The notes: generated by a model from the sequence alone, not told the origin. A stretch of DNA of 15,636 nt from Deltaproteobacteria bacterium (GCA_021788685.1 JAJYKH010000023.1:1-15636); one strand, 5' to 3'. Positions 1 to 7,223 are shown, counted from the stretch's first letter. Program-made: numbers and translations.

Positions 1-57
1 GTTTCCTTTCCGGCTTTCGGCGAAGGAAAATTCCGTTTGCGGATGGGGAGGTTCGAT

Positions 58-85
58 TTGACAACGCCTAACATTCCGTTATAGC
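58..85 (+). promoter_or_regulatory. Candidate sigma-70 promoter for the small-protein pair
   Basis: A perfect -35 hexamer TTGACA lies at 58-63, followed 16 bases later by TATAGC at 80-85 as the -10 element. Transcription would begin near 92 and leave a leader of roughly 100 bases before the first small gene. The match to consensus is seen directly; that it works as a promoter is inferred. Confidence 0.55.
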
Positions 86-189
86 CTATCTTCAGGTGAT
101 TCGCCGTAAGCCTTTGCTCCGACCATAGATGTTGCATGCAATTGCCGTCCCCGGACCAATCATTTCCACATCATCACAAGGAGGGCACC

Positions 190-504
190 ATGGAAGTCAA
201 GGATTACTGCAATAATATTCAGATGGAGCTGAATACCTGGAAGGCGAGACTTTACGACATCATCCGGAAGATCGACCTGGCGTCCCCGGCGGACAGACAG
301 AAGATGCAGGGTGATATCGACAGCATCCATCAGATCGTGAGCGACCTCGATTCCCGGGTCGAAGACCTGCGGGTCAACTGCCCCGAAAACTGGGAGGCGC
401 AGCGGGGGGACATCTCGGCGCGGGTGGGCTCGCTGTCGGAAAAGTATGAAGAGCTCTGGCACTACCCCGGCCTCGGGACCGACACCGACAAGCCGGCGGC
501 GTGA
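190..504 (+). CDS. Small helical protein of unknown function, first copy of a tandem pair
   Basis: Function not recognised. The product is 104 residues, charged and rich in heptad-like Leu/Ile/Val spacing, so mostly helical and possibly a coiled-coil hairpin; no signal peptide or membrane segment is visible. The start at 190 is preferred over an upstream in-frame ATG at 136 because AAGGAGG sits 6 bases before it and because the homologous downstream protein begins at the same residue. It aligns without gaps to that protein over residues 1-80 with about 40 identities, 23 of them in the first 29. Shared positions include Cys7 in YCNN, the MELN and WKARLYD stretches, and Cys64-Pro65 with Trp68. 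The Gly/Asp/Lys-rich tail after residue 94 is not shared. It is probably transcribed from the promoter at 58-85 with its neighbour. The two Cys could bind metal or form a disulfide, but nothing proves it. Confidence 0.8.
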   Translation: MEVKDYCNNIQMELNTWKARLYDIIRKIDLASPADRQKMQGDIDSIHQIVSDLDSRVEDLRVNCPENWEAQRGDISARVGSLSEKYEELWHYPGLGTDTDKPAA

Positions 505-529
505 GGGAACCAGTCGATCCGTCAAAGGG

Positions 530-545
530 GGCCCAAAAGGGGGCC
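530..545 (+). other. Small intercistronic hairpin
   Basis: GGCCC at 530-534 can pair with GGGCC at 541-545 across a 6-base loop, between the two small genes and just before the second ribosome-binding site. There is no T-run, so it is not a standard terminator. It could be a processing or stability element, but it is short enough to be chance in GC-rich DNA. Confidence 0.25.
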
Positions 546-567
546 GACCAACAAAAAGGAGGAAGTC

Positions 568-873
568 ATGGATGTGAAGGACTACTGCAACAACGTGCAA
601 ATGGAGCTGAACAACTGGAAGGCACGTCTCTACGATGTCATGCGCAAGGTTGACAAGCTGTCCACGGGCGAAAAGCAGCACATGTACGAGAACATCGAGG
701 ACGTGCACATCCTGATGACCGAGCTCAACGATCGCATCGAGAAGCTGCGGACCGAATGCCCGACCGAGTGGTCACCGCACCGGGAGGAGATCAGCGCCAA
801 GATCGACGACCTGAGGGAACGGGCCGAGGCGGCCGAGAAGGCGATGTTCGATTACACCGGGATGTCGGGCTGA
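568..873 (+). CDS. Small helical protein of unknown function, second copy of a tandem pair
   Basis: Function not recognised. The product is 101 residues and homologous to the protein encoded just upstream (about half of residues 1-80 identical, no gaps). Cys7, the WKARLYD stretch, Cys64-Pro65 and Trp68 are all kept. The sequence is almost entirely charged and helix-forming, and the C-terminal third (Arg/Glu/Ala-rich, residues 73-93) should continue the coiled coil. No signal peptide or transmembrane segment is seen, so a cytoplasmic location is likely. AAAGGAGG lies directly before the ATG, an unusually strong ribosome-binding site like that of the first copy. A 63-bp gap separates the two genes and a strong terminator follows this one at 903-931, so the pair forms a separate transcription unit ahead of lon. 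The pairing suggests a hetero-oligomer or duplicated regulator; that is inference. Confidence 0.85.
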   Translation: MDVKDYCNNVQMELNNWKARLYDVMRKVDKLSTGEKQHMYENIEDVHILMTELNDRIEKLRTECPTEWSPHREEISAKIDDLRERAEAAEKAMFDYTGMSG

Positions 874-902
874 TCGGGACCGTCGGCGCTCCGGTTCAGC
901 GA

Positions 903-931
903 GGGCACGGCTGCGGCCGTGCCCCTGTTTT
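903..931 (+). terminator. Rho-independent terminator after the small-protein pair
   Basis: GGGCACGGC (903-911) pairs perfectly with GCCGTGCCC (916-924) across a 4-base loop and is followed by CTGTTTT. It lies 30 bases after the second small gene's stop and ends that unit. It also argues against a lon start at the in-frame GTG at 919, which would lie inside the stem. Confidence 0.85.
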
Positions 932-1023
932 GTGGATTCGTTTTATTCAAGAATCGTCGGGAATCCGGCGCAGGCCCGGCCTGCAAGGCCTTGCCGCCAT
1001 CCTGGCGACATTTCGGGACCGAC

Positions 1024-3360
1024 ATGGACGAAACGAGCAGGGGCGACAAGCCGGCGCCGGAGAATATCGCCGAGCAGCAGCTCCCCGGCGAGCTGCCCTT
1101 CTTCATCATCCCGGACATGGTGCTCTTCCCGCGGCTGGCCATCCCCCTGGAGCTGGAGCCGGAGGCGGCGGGCTTCGTCAACCATGTCTGGGAGAAGGAC
1201 CGGCTGTTTGCCGTCTTCACCCGGGACCGGAAGAACCGGGACAACATTTACGATACGGGGACGGCAGCTTACATCCGGCGGCGGGCCCGGACCAAGGAGG
1301 GCCGGCTGCGGCTCCTCCTCCAGAGCATCTGCCGGGTGGGGATCAAGGAGCTGCTGCCCCCCGATCCTTACCCGCGGGCCCGCATCGAGCCCCTGGTCGA
1401 GATCGTGGACCCCGACGACATCCAGGTCAAGGCGCTGACCCGGAGCGTCCAGACCGCCTTTTCCCGGTTCCGCCGGCTCTCGCCCCACTTGCCCAAGGAG
1501 ATCGACGCCGATGCGCTCCAGACCGGCAATCCGGTGTGGCTGGCGGACCTGGTCTCGTCCTACCTGGACGTGGGGGTGGAAGCCAAGCAGGAGCTGCTGG
1601 AAGAGCTGGACGTCCATAAGCGGCTGCAGAAGATCCTCATTCTCCTCACCCAGGAGATCGAAATTCTCGAAATCAGCCTCTCCATCCACGACCGCATCCG
1701 GGACAGCATGGACCGGGACAAGCGGGAGCACTACCTGCGGGAGCAGATCAAGGCCATCCGGGAGGAGCTGGGGGAGGAGGAGTCGGGCCTCTCCGACCTC
1801 CGGAAGCGGATCGAGGCCAAGGCGATGCCGGCGGAGGCCAGGGAGGAGGCGGAGCGGCAGTTCGGGCGCCTGAGCAAGATCTCCAGCTCGTCCCCCGAGT
1901 TCATGGTGACCCACACCTATCTCGAGTGGCTGCTCGACCTCCCGTGGCAGGAGGCCACCGCCGACAATTTGGACCTGCGCCGGGCCGAGCGGGTCCTCGA
2001 CGAGCACCACTTCGGCCTGGAGCAGGTCAAGAAGCGGATCCTCGAGTTCCTGGCCGTGCGCAAGCTGAAGCCCGAGGGCAAGGGGCCGATCCTCTGTTTC
2101 CTCGGCCCCCCCGGCACCGGCAAGACCTCCCTGGGCCGCTCCATCGCCACCGCCCTCGATCGCCGCTTCTATCGCTTCTCCCTGGGGGGAATGAAGGACG
2201 AAGCCGAGATCCGGGGCCACCGCCGGACCTACGTGGGGGCCATGCCCGGCCGCATCATCCAGGCCATCAAGAAGGCGGGGGTGAACAACCCGGTGCTCAT
2301 GCTCGATGAGGTCGACAAGATGGGGCAGGACTTCCGGGGCGACCCCGCCTCGGCGCTCCTGGAGGTGCTCGATCCCGAGCAGAACAGCGCCTTTGTGGAC
2401 CACTACCTCAACGTCAAGTTCGACCTGTCGAGCATCTTCTTCATTGTCACCGCCAACCAGCGGGACACCATCCCGGCGCCCCTCTTCGACCGCATGGAGA
2501 TGATCGAGCTGCCCGGCTACACCCGGGAGGAAAAGCTCAGCATCGCCCGCACCCACCTCATTCCGAAGCAGCTGGCGGAAAACGGGCTGAGCCCGGACCA
2601 GCTGAGCTTCTCCAAGGGGGCTATCGACCGGATGGTCGTCAACTACACCCGGGAGGCGGGGTTGCGGAACCTGGAGCGCCGCATCGCCGCGGTCTGCCGC
2701 CAGGTGGCCTTCGAAGTGGCCAGGGGCAGGACGGAAAAGACCACGATCCGGGCCGGGGACGTGGTCGATTACCTCGGCCCCCAGAAGATATTCCCGGAAG
2801 TGGCCCAGCGCACCAGCGTCCCGGGGGTGGCCACCGGCCTCGCCTGGACCCCGGTGGGCGGCGACATTCTCTTCATCGAGGCGACCAAGATGCCGGGCAG
2901 CCAGAAGCTGATTCTTACCGGCAAGCTGGGGGAGGTGATGCAGGAGTCAGCCCGGGCGGCGCTCTCCATCCTCCGCTCGCGGGCCGCGGATTTCGGGGTG
3001 GGAAAAGAATTTTTCGAGAGCCACGACTTCCACCTCCACGTGCCGGCCGGCGCCATCCCCAAGGACGGCCCCTCGGCGGGGGTCACCATCCTCATCGCCC
3101 TGGCTTCGTCCATTCTCGAAAAGCCGGTGCGGAGCGATGTGGCCATGACCGGCGAGATCACCCTGCGGGGGATGGTCCTGCCGGTGGGCGGCATCAAGGA
3201 AAAGGTGCTGGCGGCCCGCCAGGCGGGGATCAGGAAGATCCTCCTCCCCCGGCAGAACAACTACGACCTGGCGCGGATTCCGGAGCGGATCAGGGAAGAG
3301 CTGGAGTTCCACCTCATCAGCCACGTGGACGAGGCGATCGAGCTGGCGATCGAGAAGTAG
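1024..3360 (+). CDS. lon: ATP-dependent serine protease Lon (La)
   Basis: Lon is a cytoplasmic homo-oligomeric AAA+ protease that unfolds and degrades damaged and regulatory proteins. From the ATG at 1024 the product is 778 residues, normal for bacterial LonA. The N-terminal substrate-binding domain (about 15-220) opens with FFIIPDMVLFPRLAIPL and is followed by a charged coiled coil with the LREQIKAIREELGEE signature. The AAA+ module has a Walker A GPPGTGKT at 361-368 and Walker B LDE with Asp428-Glu429. The protease domain carries the Ser-Lys dyad: Ser684 in PKDGPSAG and Lys725 in GGIKEKVLAA. The reading frame is open back to 919, but that GTG lies inside a terminator stem, so 1024 is preferred although its ribosome-binding site is weak. 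No convincing promoter was found in the short gap. The open frame and intact motifs indicate a functional enzyme. Confidence 0.97.
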   Translation: MDETSRGDKPAPENIAEQQLPGELPFFIIPDMVLFPRLAIPLELEPEAAGFVNHVWEKDRLFAVFTRDRKNRDNIYDTGTAAYIRRRARTKEGRLRLLLQSICRVGIKELLPPDPYPRARIEPLVEIVDPDDIQVKALTRSVQTAFSRFRRLSPHLPKEIDADALQTGNPVWLADLVSSYLDVGVEAKQELLEELDVHKRLQKILILLTQEIEILEISLSIHDRIRDSMDRDKREHYLREQIKAIREELGEEESGLSDLRKRIEAKAMPAEAREEAERQFGRLSKISSSSPEFMVTHTYLEWLLDLPWQEATADNLDLRRAERVLDEHHFGLEQVKKRILEFLAVRKLKPEGKGPILCFLGPPGTGKTSLGRSIATALDRRFYRFSLGGMKDEAEIRGHRRTYVGAMPGRIIQAIKKAGVNNPVLMLDEVDKMGQDFRGDPASALLEVLDPEQNSAFVDHYLNVKFDLSSIFFIVTANQRDTIPAPLFDRMEMIELPGYTREEKLSIARTHLIPKQLAENGLSPDQLSFSKGAIDRMVVNYTREAGLRNLERRIAAVCRQVAFEVARGRTEKTTIRAGDVVDYLGPQKIFPEVAQRTSVPGVATGLAWTPVGGDILFIEATKMPGSQKLILTGKLGEVMQESARAALSILRSRAADFGVGKEFFESHDFHLHVPAGAIPKDGPSAGVTILIALASSILEKPVRSDVAMTGEITLRGMVLPVGGIKEKVLAARQAGIRKILLPRQNNYDLARIPERIREELEFHLISHVDEAIELAIEK

Positions 3361-3363
3361 GGC

Positions 3364-3447
3364 AATGAAGAATTAAGAATGAAGAATTTGGCGAATCGCA
3401 ATATTTTGATCTTTTCATTATTCATTTTTCACTCTTCATTCTTCATT
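3364..3447. repeat. AT-rich short-repeat hairpin after lon
   Basis: Copies of AATGAAG/AATTAAG-type heptamers (3364-3388) are followed by complementary ATTCTTC/ATTCATT copies (3417-3447). AATGAAGAAT at 3364-3373 is the exact complement of ATTCTTCATT at 3438-3447, so the stretch can fold into a long imperfect hairpin. Another ATTCTTCATT copy occurs near 4203. The AT-rich composition contrasts with the flanking genes. It could act as a transcription boundary after lon. Confidence 0.6.
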
Positions 3448-3474
3448 ATCAGAGCGCTCTGCGCTCGATAAAGC
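3441..3474. repeat. Left copy of a 34-bp direct repeat (duplicated thrC 3' end)
   Basis: This 34-bp stretch matches 4218-4251 with only two mismatches. Read on the minus strand it encodes SFIERRAL and a stop, corresponding to the true ThrC C-terminus SFIERRAI. It is therefore a detached copy of the thrC 3' end lying 777 bp away. The two copies bracket the hicBA module and the palindromic element. Confidence 0.85.
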
Positions 3475-3570
3475 GGGGTAGGGTGGGCATCGCCCACCAT
3501 TCAGTAATCCCGCGGTTTCAGATTCGCTAATTCTTTCCAATGAATGGGCGGTGCCCACCTGCCACCTTGC
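3475..3570. repeat. REP/MITE-like double palindrome
   Basis: The left unit has GGTGGGC (3482-3488) and GCCCACC (3492-3498) as a 7-bp hairpin with a 3-base loop. About 50 bases later a related unit in opposite orientation carries GGGC GGT GCCC (3546-3556) and the flanking TGAAT. The two units are imperfect inverted copies of each other, as in paired REP elements or small non-autonomous elements. No transposase is encoded here. Confidence 0.6.
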
Positions 3571-3665
3571 AATGAAAGGCGTGCCCTTCACCGGTCATTG
3601 GTGGTAAGATGGTGACAACCATTTGCCCCTATTTATTCTTTTTTGCCGAACAGTAAGGAAACCCC

Positions 3666-3884
3666 ATGAGAACATTCACCGCGTATATTGAATGGGACCC
3701 CGAGACCAGCCTTTACGTCGGTACCATTCCCGGCATCCCCGGTGCGCATACGCAGGCAGCCAGCCTTGACGAGCTGCAGGCGAACCTCAAGGAAGTTCTT
3801 GAGCTCTGCCTTGGGGAGTACAAAGGCGAGTTGCAAGACTTGCCCACCTTTGTCGGTGTCCAGCAGATCGAGGTTGCCGCGTGA
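3666..3884 (+). CDS. hicB: HicB-family antitoxin (short form)
   Basis: Likely antitoxin of a type II HicAB system, binding HicA to block its RNase activity. The 72-residue product has the HicB fold signature: YIEWDPETSLYVGTIPGIPG, where a strand pair leads into the G-x-P-G turn, then HTQAASLDELQANLKEVLELCLGEY, the helix typical of the UPF0150/HicB core. It ends soon after the core, so the C-terminal ribbon-helix-helix or HTH DNA-binding domain of longer HicB proteins is absent. Autoregulation by HicB alone is therefore doubtful. A ribosome-binding site AAGGAA precedes the ATG. Its stop overlaps the hicA start as GTGA, indicating translational coupling. Antitoxin-first order is the reverse of the classic hicA-hicB arrangement but is known in this family. 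Assignment is by motif and pairing. Confidence 0.88.
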   Translation: MRTFTAYIEWDPETSLYVGTIPGIPGAHTQAASLDELQANLKEVLELCLGEYKGELQDLPTFVGVQQIEVAA

Positions 3885-4114
3885 CACGTTTGGTCCTGGT
3901 TGATTTCAAAACCATGGACCGTCTCCTGCGCCATTTTGGTTTCGAGCCAGTCCGGCAGAAAGGCAGTCACGTTTTCTACAGGCACCCCGACGGCAGGAGC
4001 ACCACCCTTCCCAACCATCCGGGAAGGGTTCTCGCTCGTCCCTTGCTGCGCGAGATTCTCCGCGAAATCGAGTTGAGTCCCGAGGAATATGCCCGGGAGC
4101 TGGGAAGAACTTGA
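3881..4114 (+). CDS. hicA: HicA-family mRNA interferase toxin
   Basis: Small basic toxin of the HicA/YcfA family, a double-stranded-RNA-binding-like fold that cleaves mRNA when free of HicB. The 77-residue product starts at GTG 3881, overlapping the hicB stop by 3 bases. Family features seen are the N-terminal helix (TMDRLLRHFGFEPVRQ), the GSH motif with the expected catalytic His30, the strand VFYRHPDGRSTTLPNHPG, and the C-terminal helical segment REILREIELSPEEYAREL. A later ATG (residue 12) would cut the N-terminal strand, so GTG is preferred. The length is normal and no residue looks lost, so the toxin is probably active. It converges on thrC, with 111 bp between the two stop codons. Confidence 0.9.
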   Translation: MTRLVLVDFKTMDRLLRHFGFEPVRQKGSHVFYRHPDGRSTTLPNHPGRVLARPLLREILREIELSPEEYARELGRT

Positions 4115-4217
4115 GCACGCCCCCATTTCCCAGGTATATCCTTTCATAAGCCCACGGTGTGGTGACCGCGAAATTTCGTTCGCTCACTACCTACGGTCAA
4201 TCATTCTTCATTTTAAC

Positions 4218-4251
4218 CTTCATTCTCAGATCGCTCTGCGCTCGATAAAGC
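4218..4251. repeat. Right copy of the 34-bp direct repeat (native thrC 3' end)
   Basis: This copy spans the real thrC stop codon (4226-4228) and its last eight sense codons. It matches 3441-3474 at 32 of 34 positions. The native copy is identified because it continues into the intact thrC frame, while the left copy stops matching after SFIERRA. Confidence 0.85.
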
Positions 4252-5608
4252 TCTTCACCGCCTCCACCTCGGCGGGGAGCACCTCGCAGCGGGCTTCCAG
4301 CTTGTCGAGGCCGGCAAGCGCCGGCGGCAGCTCGGGCGGCCGGCCGATGGCCCGGGTCACCGCCTCCCCGAACTTGGCCGGGTGGGCGGTGGCGAGGCAG
4401 ACCATGGGCACCCCCTCCTCCCGGTGGGCGCGGGCGGCGCGCACCCCCACCGCGGTGTGGGGATCGAGCAGGTAGCCGCTTTCCTGGTAACAGCGGCGGA
4501 TGGTTTCTTCCGTTTCCTGCCGGTCCACGCTCCGGGTCCGGAATTCGCCGGCGATCCGCTCCCGGAGCGCCGGCTCGAACTGCAGCCGGCCGGTTTTCGC
4601 AAACTCCGCCATCGCCGCTCGGGTCCGGGCGGCATCCTCCCCATACAAGAAATAAAGATAGCGCTCGAAGTTGCTCGCCACCTGGATGTCCATGGAGGGG
4701 CTCGAGGTCTGCACCACCGTGCCCAGGGAATAGTCGCCCTTGTCGATGAAGCGGGTGAGGAGGTCGTTTTCGTTGGTGGCGAGCACCAGCCGCCGGATGC
4801 AGCCATCGGGCAGCAGGCGGCGGGCCACGTAGCCCGCGAAGATGTCCCCGAAGTTGCCGGTTGGCACCGAAAAATCGACGCTTGGGGCGCCCGCCCGGAA
4901 GTAGGCGTAGACGTAGTAGACCACCTGGGCGAGGATGCGGGCCCAGTTGATGGAGTTCACCGCCCCCAGCTGGTGCCGGGTCTTGAACGCGATGTCGCCG
5001 AAGATGGCCTTGACGATCGCCTGCCCGTCGTCGAACGTCCCCTTGACCGCGATGTTGAAGACGTTCGGGTCGGTGACCGTGGTCATCTGCAGCTCCTGGA
5101 TGGGGCTCACCCGCTTGTGGGGGTGGAGGATGAAGATGTTGATCCGCTCCTTGCCCCGCACCCCGTAGATGGCGGCGCTGCCGGTGTCGCCGGAGGTGGC
5201 GCCCAGGATGTTCATCCGGCCGCCGGTCGCCCGCAGCTGGTACTCGAAGAGGTTGCCCAGGAACTGGAGGGCCACGTCCTTGAAGGCGAGGGTCGGGCCG
5301 TGGAACAGCTCCAGGATGAAGAGGTCGCCCACCGTGACGAGGGGGGCGATCTCCGGGTGGGCGAAGGTCGCGTAGGAGCGGCGGATCAGCTCCTTGAGGT
5401 CGGGGGCCGGGATGTCGGTGATATAGCGGGAGAAGACCGCGAAGGCGAGATCCTGGTAAGAGAGGTCCCGCCAGGAGGCCAGGGTGGCGGCGTCGACGGC
5501 CGGCATGGCCTCGGGGAGCAGGAGGCCGCGGTCGGTGGCGAGCCCCATCATGACCGCCTCGCGGAAGGGCACGGGCGCGATCCCGCCCCGGGTGCTGATG
5601 TAGTTCAT
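4226..5608 (-). CDS. thrC: Threonine synthase
   Basis: PLP enzyme converting O-phospho-L-homoserine to L-threonine plus phosphate, last step of threonine synthesis, cytoplasmic. The 460-residue product starts with MNYISTRGG, the usual opening of the family. The PLP-binding lysine is Lys110 in HGPTLAFKDVALQ. GATSGDTGSAA (136-146) and the phosphate-binding loop PTGNFGDIFAGY (249-260) follow, and the C-terminal lobe has LATAHPAKFGEAV. Length and order match the longer threonine synthases of the Proteobacteria and yeast type. It is the last gene of the minus-strand run rsfS-gpmI-thrC; 64 bp containing heptamer repeats separate it from gpmI, and its ribosome-binding site is weak. Its last codons are duplicated at 3441-3474. 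No frameshift or lost residue was seen. Confidence 0.97.
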   Translation of the reverse strand: MNYISTRGGIAPVPFREAVMMGLATDRGLLLPEAMPAVDAATLASWRDLSYQDLAFAVFSRYITDIPAPDLKELIRRSYATFAHPEIAPLVTVGDLFILELFHGPTLAFKDVALQFLGNLFEYQLRATGGRMNILGATSGDTGSAAIYGVRGKERINIFILHPHKRVSPIQELQMTTVTDPNVFNIAVKGTFDDGQAIVKAIFGDIAFKTRHQLGAVNSINWARILAQVVYYVYAYFRAGAPSVDFSVPTGNFGDIFAGYVARRLLPDGCIRRLVLATNENDLLTRFIDKGDYSLGTVVQTSSPSMDIQVASNFERYLYFLYGEDAARTRAAMAEFAKTGRLQFEPALRERIAGEFRTRSVDRQETEETIRRCYQESGYLLDPHTAVGVRAARAHREEGVPMVCLATAHPAKFGEAVTRAIGRPPELPPALAGLDKLEARCEVLPAEVEAVKSFIERRAI

Positions 5609-5623
5609 TGTAAAATCCGTAAA

Positions 5624-5658
5624 TAGTGACGAGTGACAGGTGACAAGTGATGCGTGAT
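5624..5658. repeat. Five tandem heptamers between gpmI and thrC
   Basis: TAGTGAC, GAGTGAC, AGGTGAC, AAGTGAT and GCGTGAT run in exact 7-base register. The 17 bases at 5631-5647 recur identically at 11656-11672. They fill most of the gap between the two genes and belong to the repeat family seen elsewhere in this window. Confidence 0.8.
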
Positions 5659-5672
5659 CTGGCCTTTCCTTT

Positions 5673-7223
5673 TTACTCGATCAGACAATTCCCCTCCATT
5701 TCGGCCGGAATCGGCAGTCCCATGAGGGTGAGGATGGTGGGGGCGATGTCCTTGAGGGCCCCGTCCGTCCGCAAGTGCCTCCCCTTGTGGGCGTCGCTGA
5801 TGAGGATGAACGGCACCGGGTTGAGGGAATGGGCGGTGTGGGGGCCGTTGGTCTCCGGATCGAACATGATCTCGGCGTTGCCGTGATCGGCGGTGATGAT
5901 GACGATCCCCCCTTTCTCCCGGAAGGCCGCCACCAGCCGCCCCAGGCACGCGTCCACCGCCTCGCAGGCCTTGACCGCCGCGGCGAAGATCCCGGAATGG
6001 CCCACCATGTCGCCGTTGGCGAAATTGAGCACGATGAAACGGTAGTCGTTGCCCCGGATGCGGGCGAGCAGCTCGTCGGTGACCTGGAAGGCGCTCATCT
6101 CCGGCTTCTGGTCGTAAGTGGCCACCTCCTTGGGGGAGGGGACCAGGTCCCGGTCCTCCAGGGGGAAGGGCTGCTCCCGGCCGCCGTTGAAGAAGTAGGT
6201 GACGTGGGCGTACTTTTCCGTCTCGGCGATCCGCAGCTGCCGCAGCCCGTGGCGGCTGACCTCCTCCCCCAGGATGTGGGTGAGCGTCTGGGGCGGGAAC
6301 ACCACCGGCAGGTCGAAGCTCTTGTCATACCGGGTGAAGGTGACGTACCCGGCCAGGGCCGGCCGCCGCCCGGTCGGGAATTGATCGAAGCCGGGGGCGG
6401 TGAAGGCCCGGGTGAGCTGCCGCGCCCGGTCCGCCCGGAAGTTGAAGAAGATGACCACGTCGCCGTCGGCGACGGTGGCGAGCGGCCGGCCGTTCTCCTC
6501 GATCACCGTCGGGGTGATGAACTCGTCGGTCTCCCCCCGCTCGTAGGCGGCGCGCACCGCCGCCACCGGGTCCGTAGCCCGGTGGTCGCCCTGGCCGTCC
6601 ACCAGGGCCTTCCAGGCGCGCTGCACCCGCTCCCACCGGTTGTCCCGGTCCATGGCGTAGTAGCGGCCGGTGACCGTGGCGATCCGGGCCGCGCCGTCGG
6701 CGGCAAGGTGGGCCTGCAGCTCTTCGAGGAAGCCGGCGCCGCTCTTGGGCGGGGTGTCGCGGCCGTCCATGAAGGCGTGAATGTAGACCCGTGCGAGCCC
6801 CTCCCGGTTGACGGCCATGTCCACCAGGGCCTTGAGATGGTCGATATGGCTGTGGACGCCGCCGTCCGAGACCAGGCCCAGAAGGTGGAGGGCGGAGCCG
6901 CCGGCCTTGACCTTGGCCATGGCCTCCTTCAGGACCGGGTTGGCGAAGAAGTCGCCCTGGCGGATGGCCAGGTTGATCCGGGTGAAGTCCTGGTAGACCA
7001 CCCGGCCGGCGCCGATGTTGAGGTGCCCCACCTCGGAGTTGCCCATCTGGCCTTCGGGCAGGCCGACTGCCCCGTTGTGGGCCAGGAGGGTGGTGGCAGG
7101 GTAGTCCCGCTGCCAGCCGTCCATGTTGGGGGTATTGGCCATGTAGACGGCGTTGGTGGGCGAGGGCGCGCCCGCCCCCCAGCCGTCGAGGATCGCCAGG
7201 AGCACCGGGGCCGGTTCTGTCAT
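5673..7223 (-). CDS. gpmI: 2,3-bisphosphoglycerate-independent phosphoglycerate mutase
   Basis: Interconverts 3- and 2-phosphoglycerate in glycolysis/gluconeogenesis using two metal ions (usually Mn) and a phosphoserine intermediate; cytoplasmic. The 516-residue product has the alkaline-phosphatase-superfamily layout: ILDGWG with metal ligand Asp13, the nucleophile Ser63 in QMGNSEVGHLNIGAGR, the inserted phosphotransferase domain with HAFMDGRDTPPKS, and the C-terminal metal site IITADHGNAE with Asp446-His447. The frame is open further upstream to 7292, but the ATG at 7223 has GGAGG at proper distance, begins MTEPAPVLLAILDGWG as expected, and overlaps the rsfS stop as ATGA. That overlap points to translational coupling with rsfS. 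Normal length, no defect. Confidence 0.97.
   Translation of the reverse strand: MTEPAPVLLAILDGWGAGAPSPTNAVYMANTPNMDGWQRDYPATTLLAHNGAVGLPEGQMGNSEVGHLNIGAGRVVYQDFTRINLAIRQGDFFANPVLKEAMAKVKAGGSALHLLGLVSDGGVHSHIDHLKALVDMAVNREGLARVYIHAFMDGRDTPPKSGAGFLEELQAHLAADGAARIATVTGRYYAMDRDNRWERVQRAWKALVDGQGDHRATDPVAAVRAAYERGETDEFITPTVIEENGRPLATVADGDVVIFFNFRADRARQLTRAFTAPGFDQFPTGRRPALAGYVTFTRYDKSFDLPVVFPPQTLTHILGEEVSRHGLRQLRIAETEKYAHVTYFFNGGREQPFPLEDRDLVPSPKEVATYDQKPEMSAFQVTDELLARIRGNDYRFIVLNFANGDMVGHSGIFAAAVKACEAVDACLGRLVAAFREKGGIVIITADHGNAEIMFDPETNGPHTAHSLNPVPFILISDAHKGRHLRTDGALKDIAPTILTLMGLPIPAEMEGNCLIE

Larger units (their letters stand above)
3361..3665. other. Intergenic region between lon and hicB
   Basis: No coding sequence is supported in these 305 bases. 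They hold the short-repeat hairpin, the left copy of the thrC-end repeat, the double palindrome and the presumed hicBA promoter region. ATGGT-GACA-ACCAT (3609-3622) is a small inverted repeat 44 bases before hicB that could be an operator. No clear -35/-10 pair was recognised. Confidence 0.6.

Noticed and set aside
2..29. Hairpin with TTTCCTT/AAGGAAA arms at the left edge as a terminator
   Set aside because: The stem has an internal mismatch and bulge and no T-run on either strand; the gene it would end is outside the window.
943..2556. 537-codon open frame antisense to lon
   Set aside because: It mirrors the codon pattern of lon, has low-complexity Gly/Leu/Asp/Val/His-rich translation and no family motif.
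4168..4183. Hairpin GCGAA-ATTTCG-TTCGC between hicA and thrC as a terminator
   Set aside because: The stem is only 5 bp and no T-run follows on either strand.
4382..5626. 414-codon open frame antisense to thrC
   Set aside because: A shadow of the GC-rich thrC frame; no ribosome-binding site and no recognisable domain.
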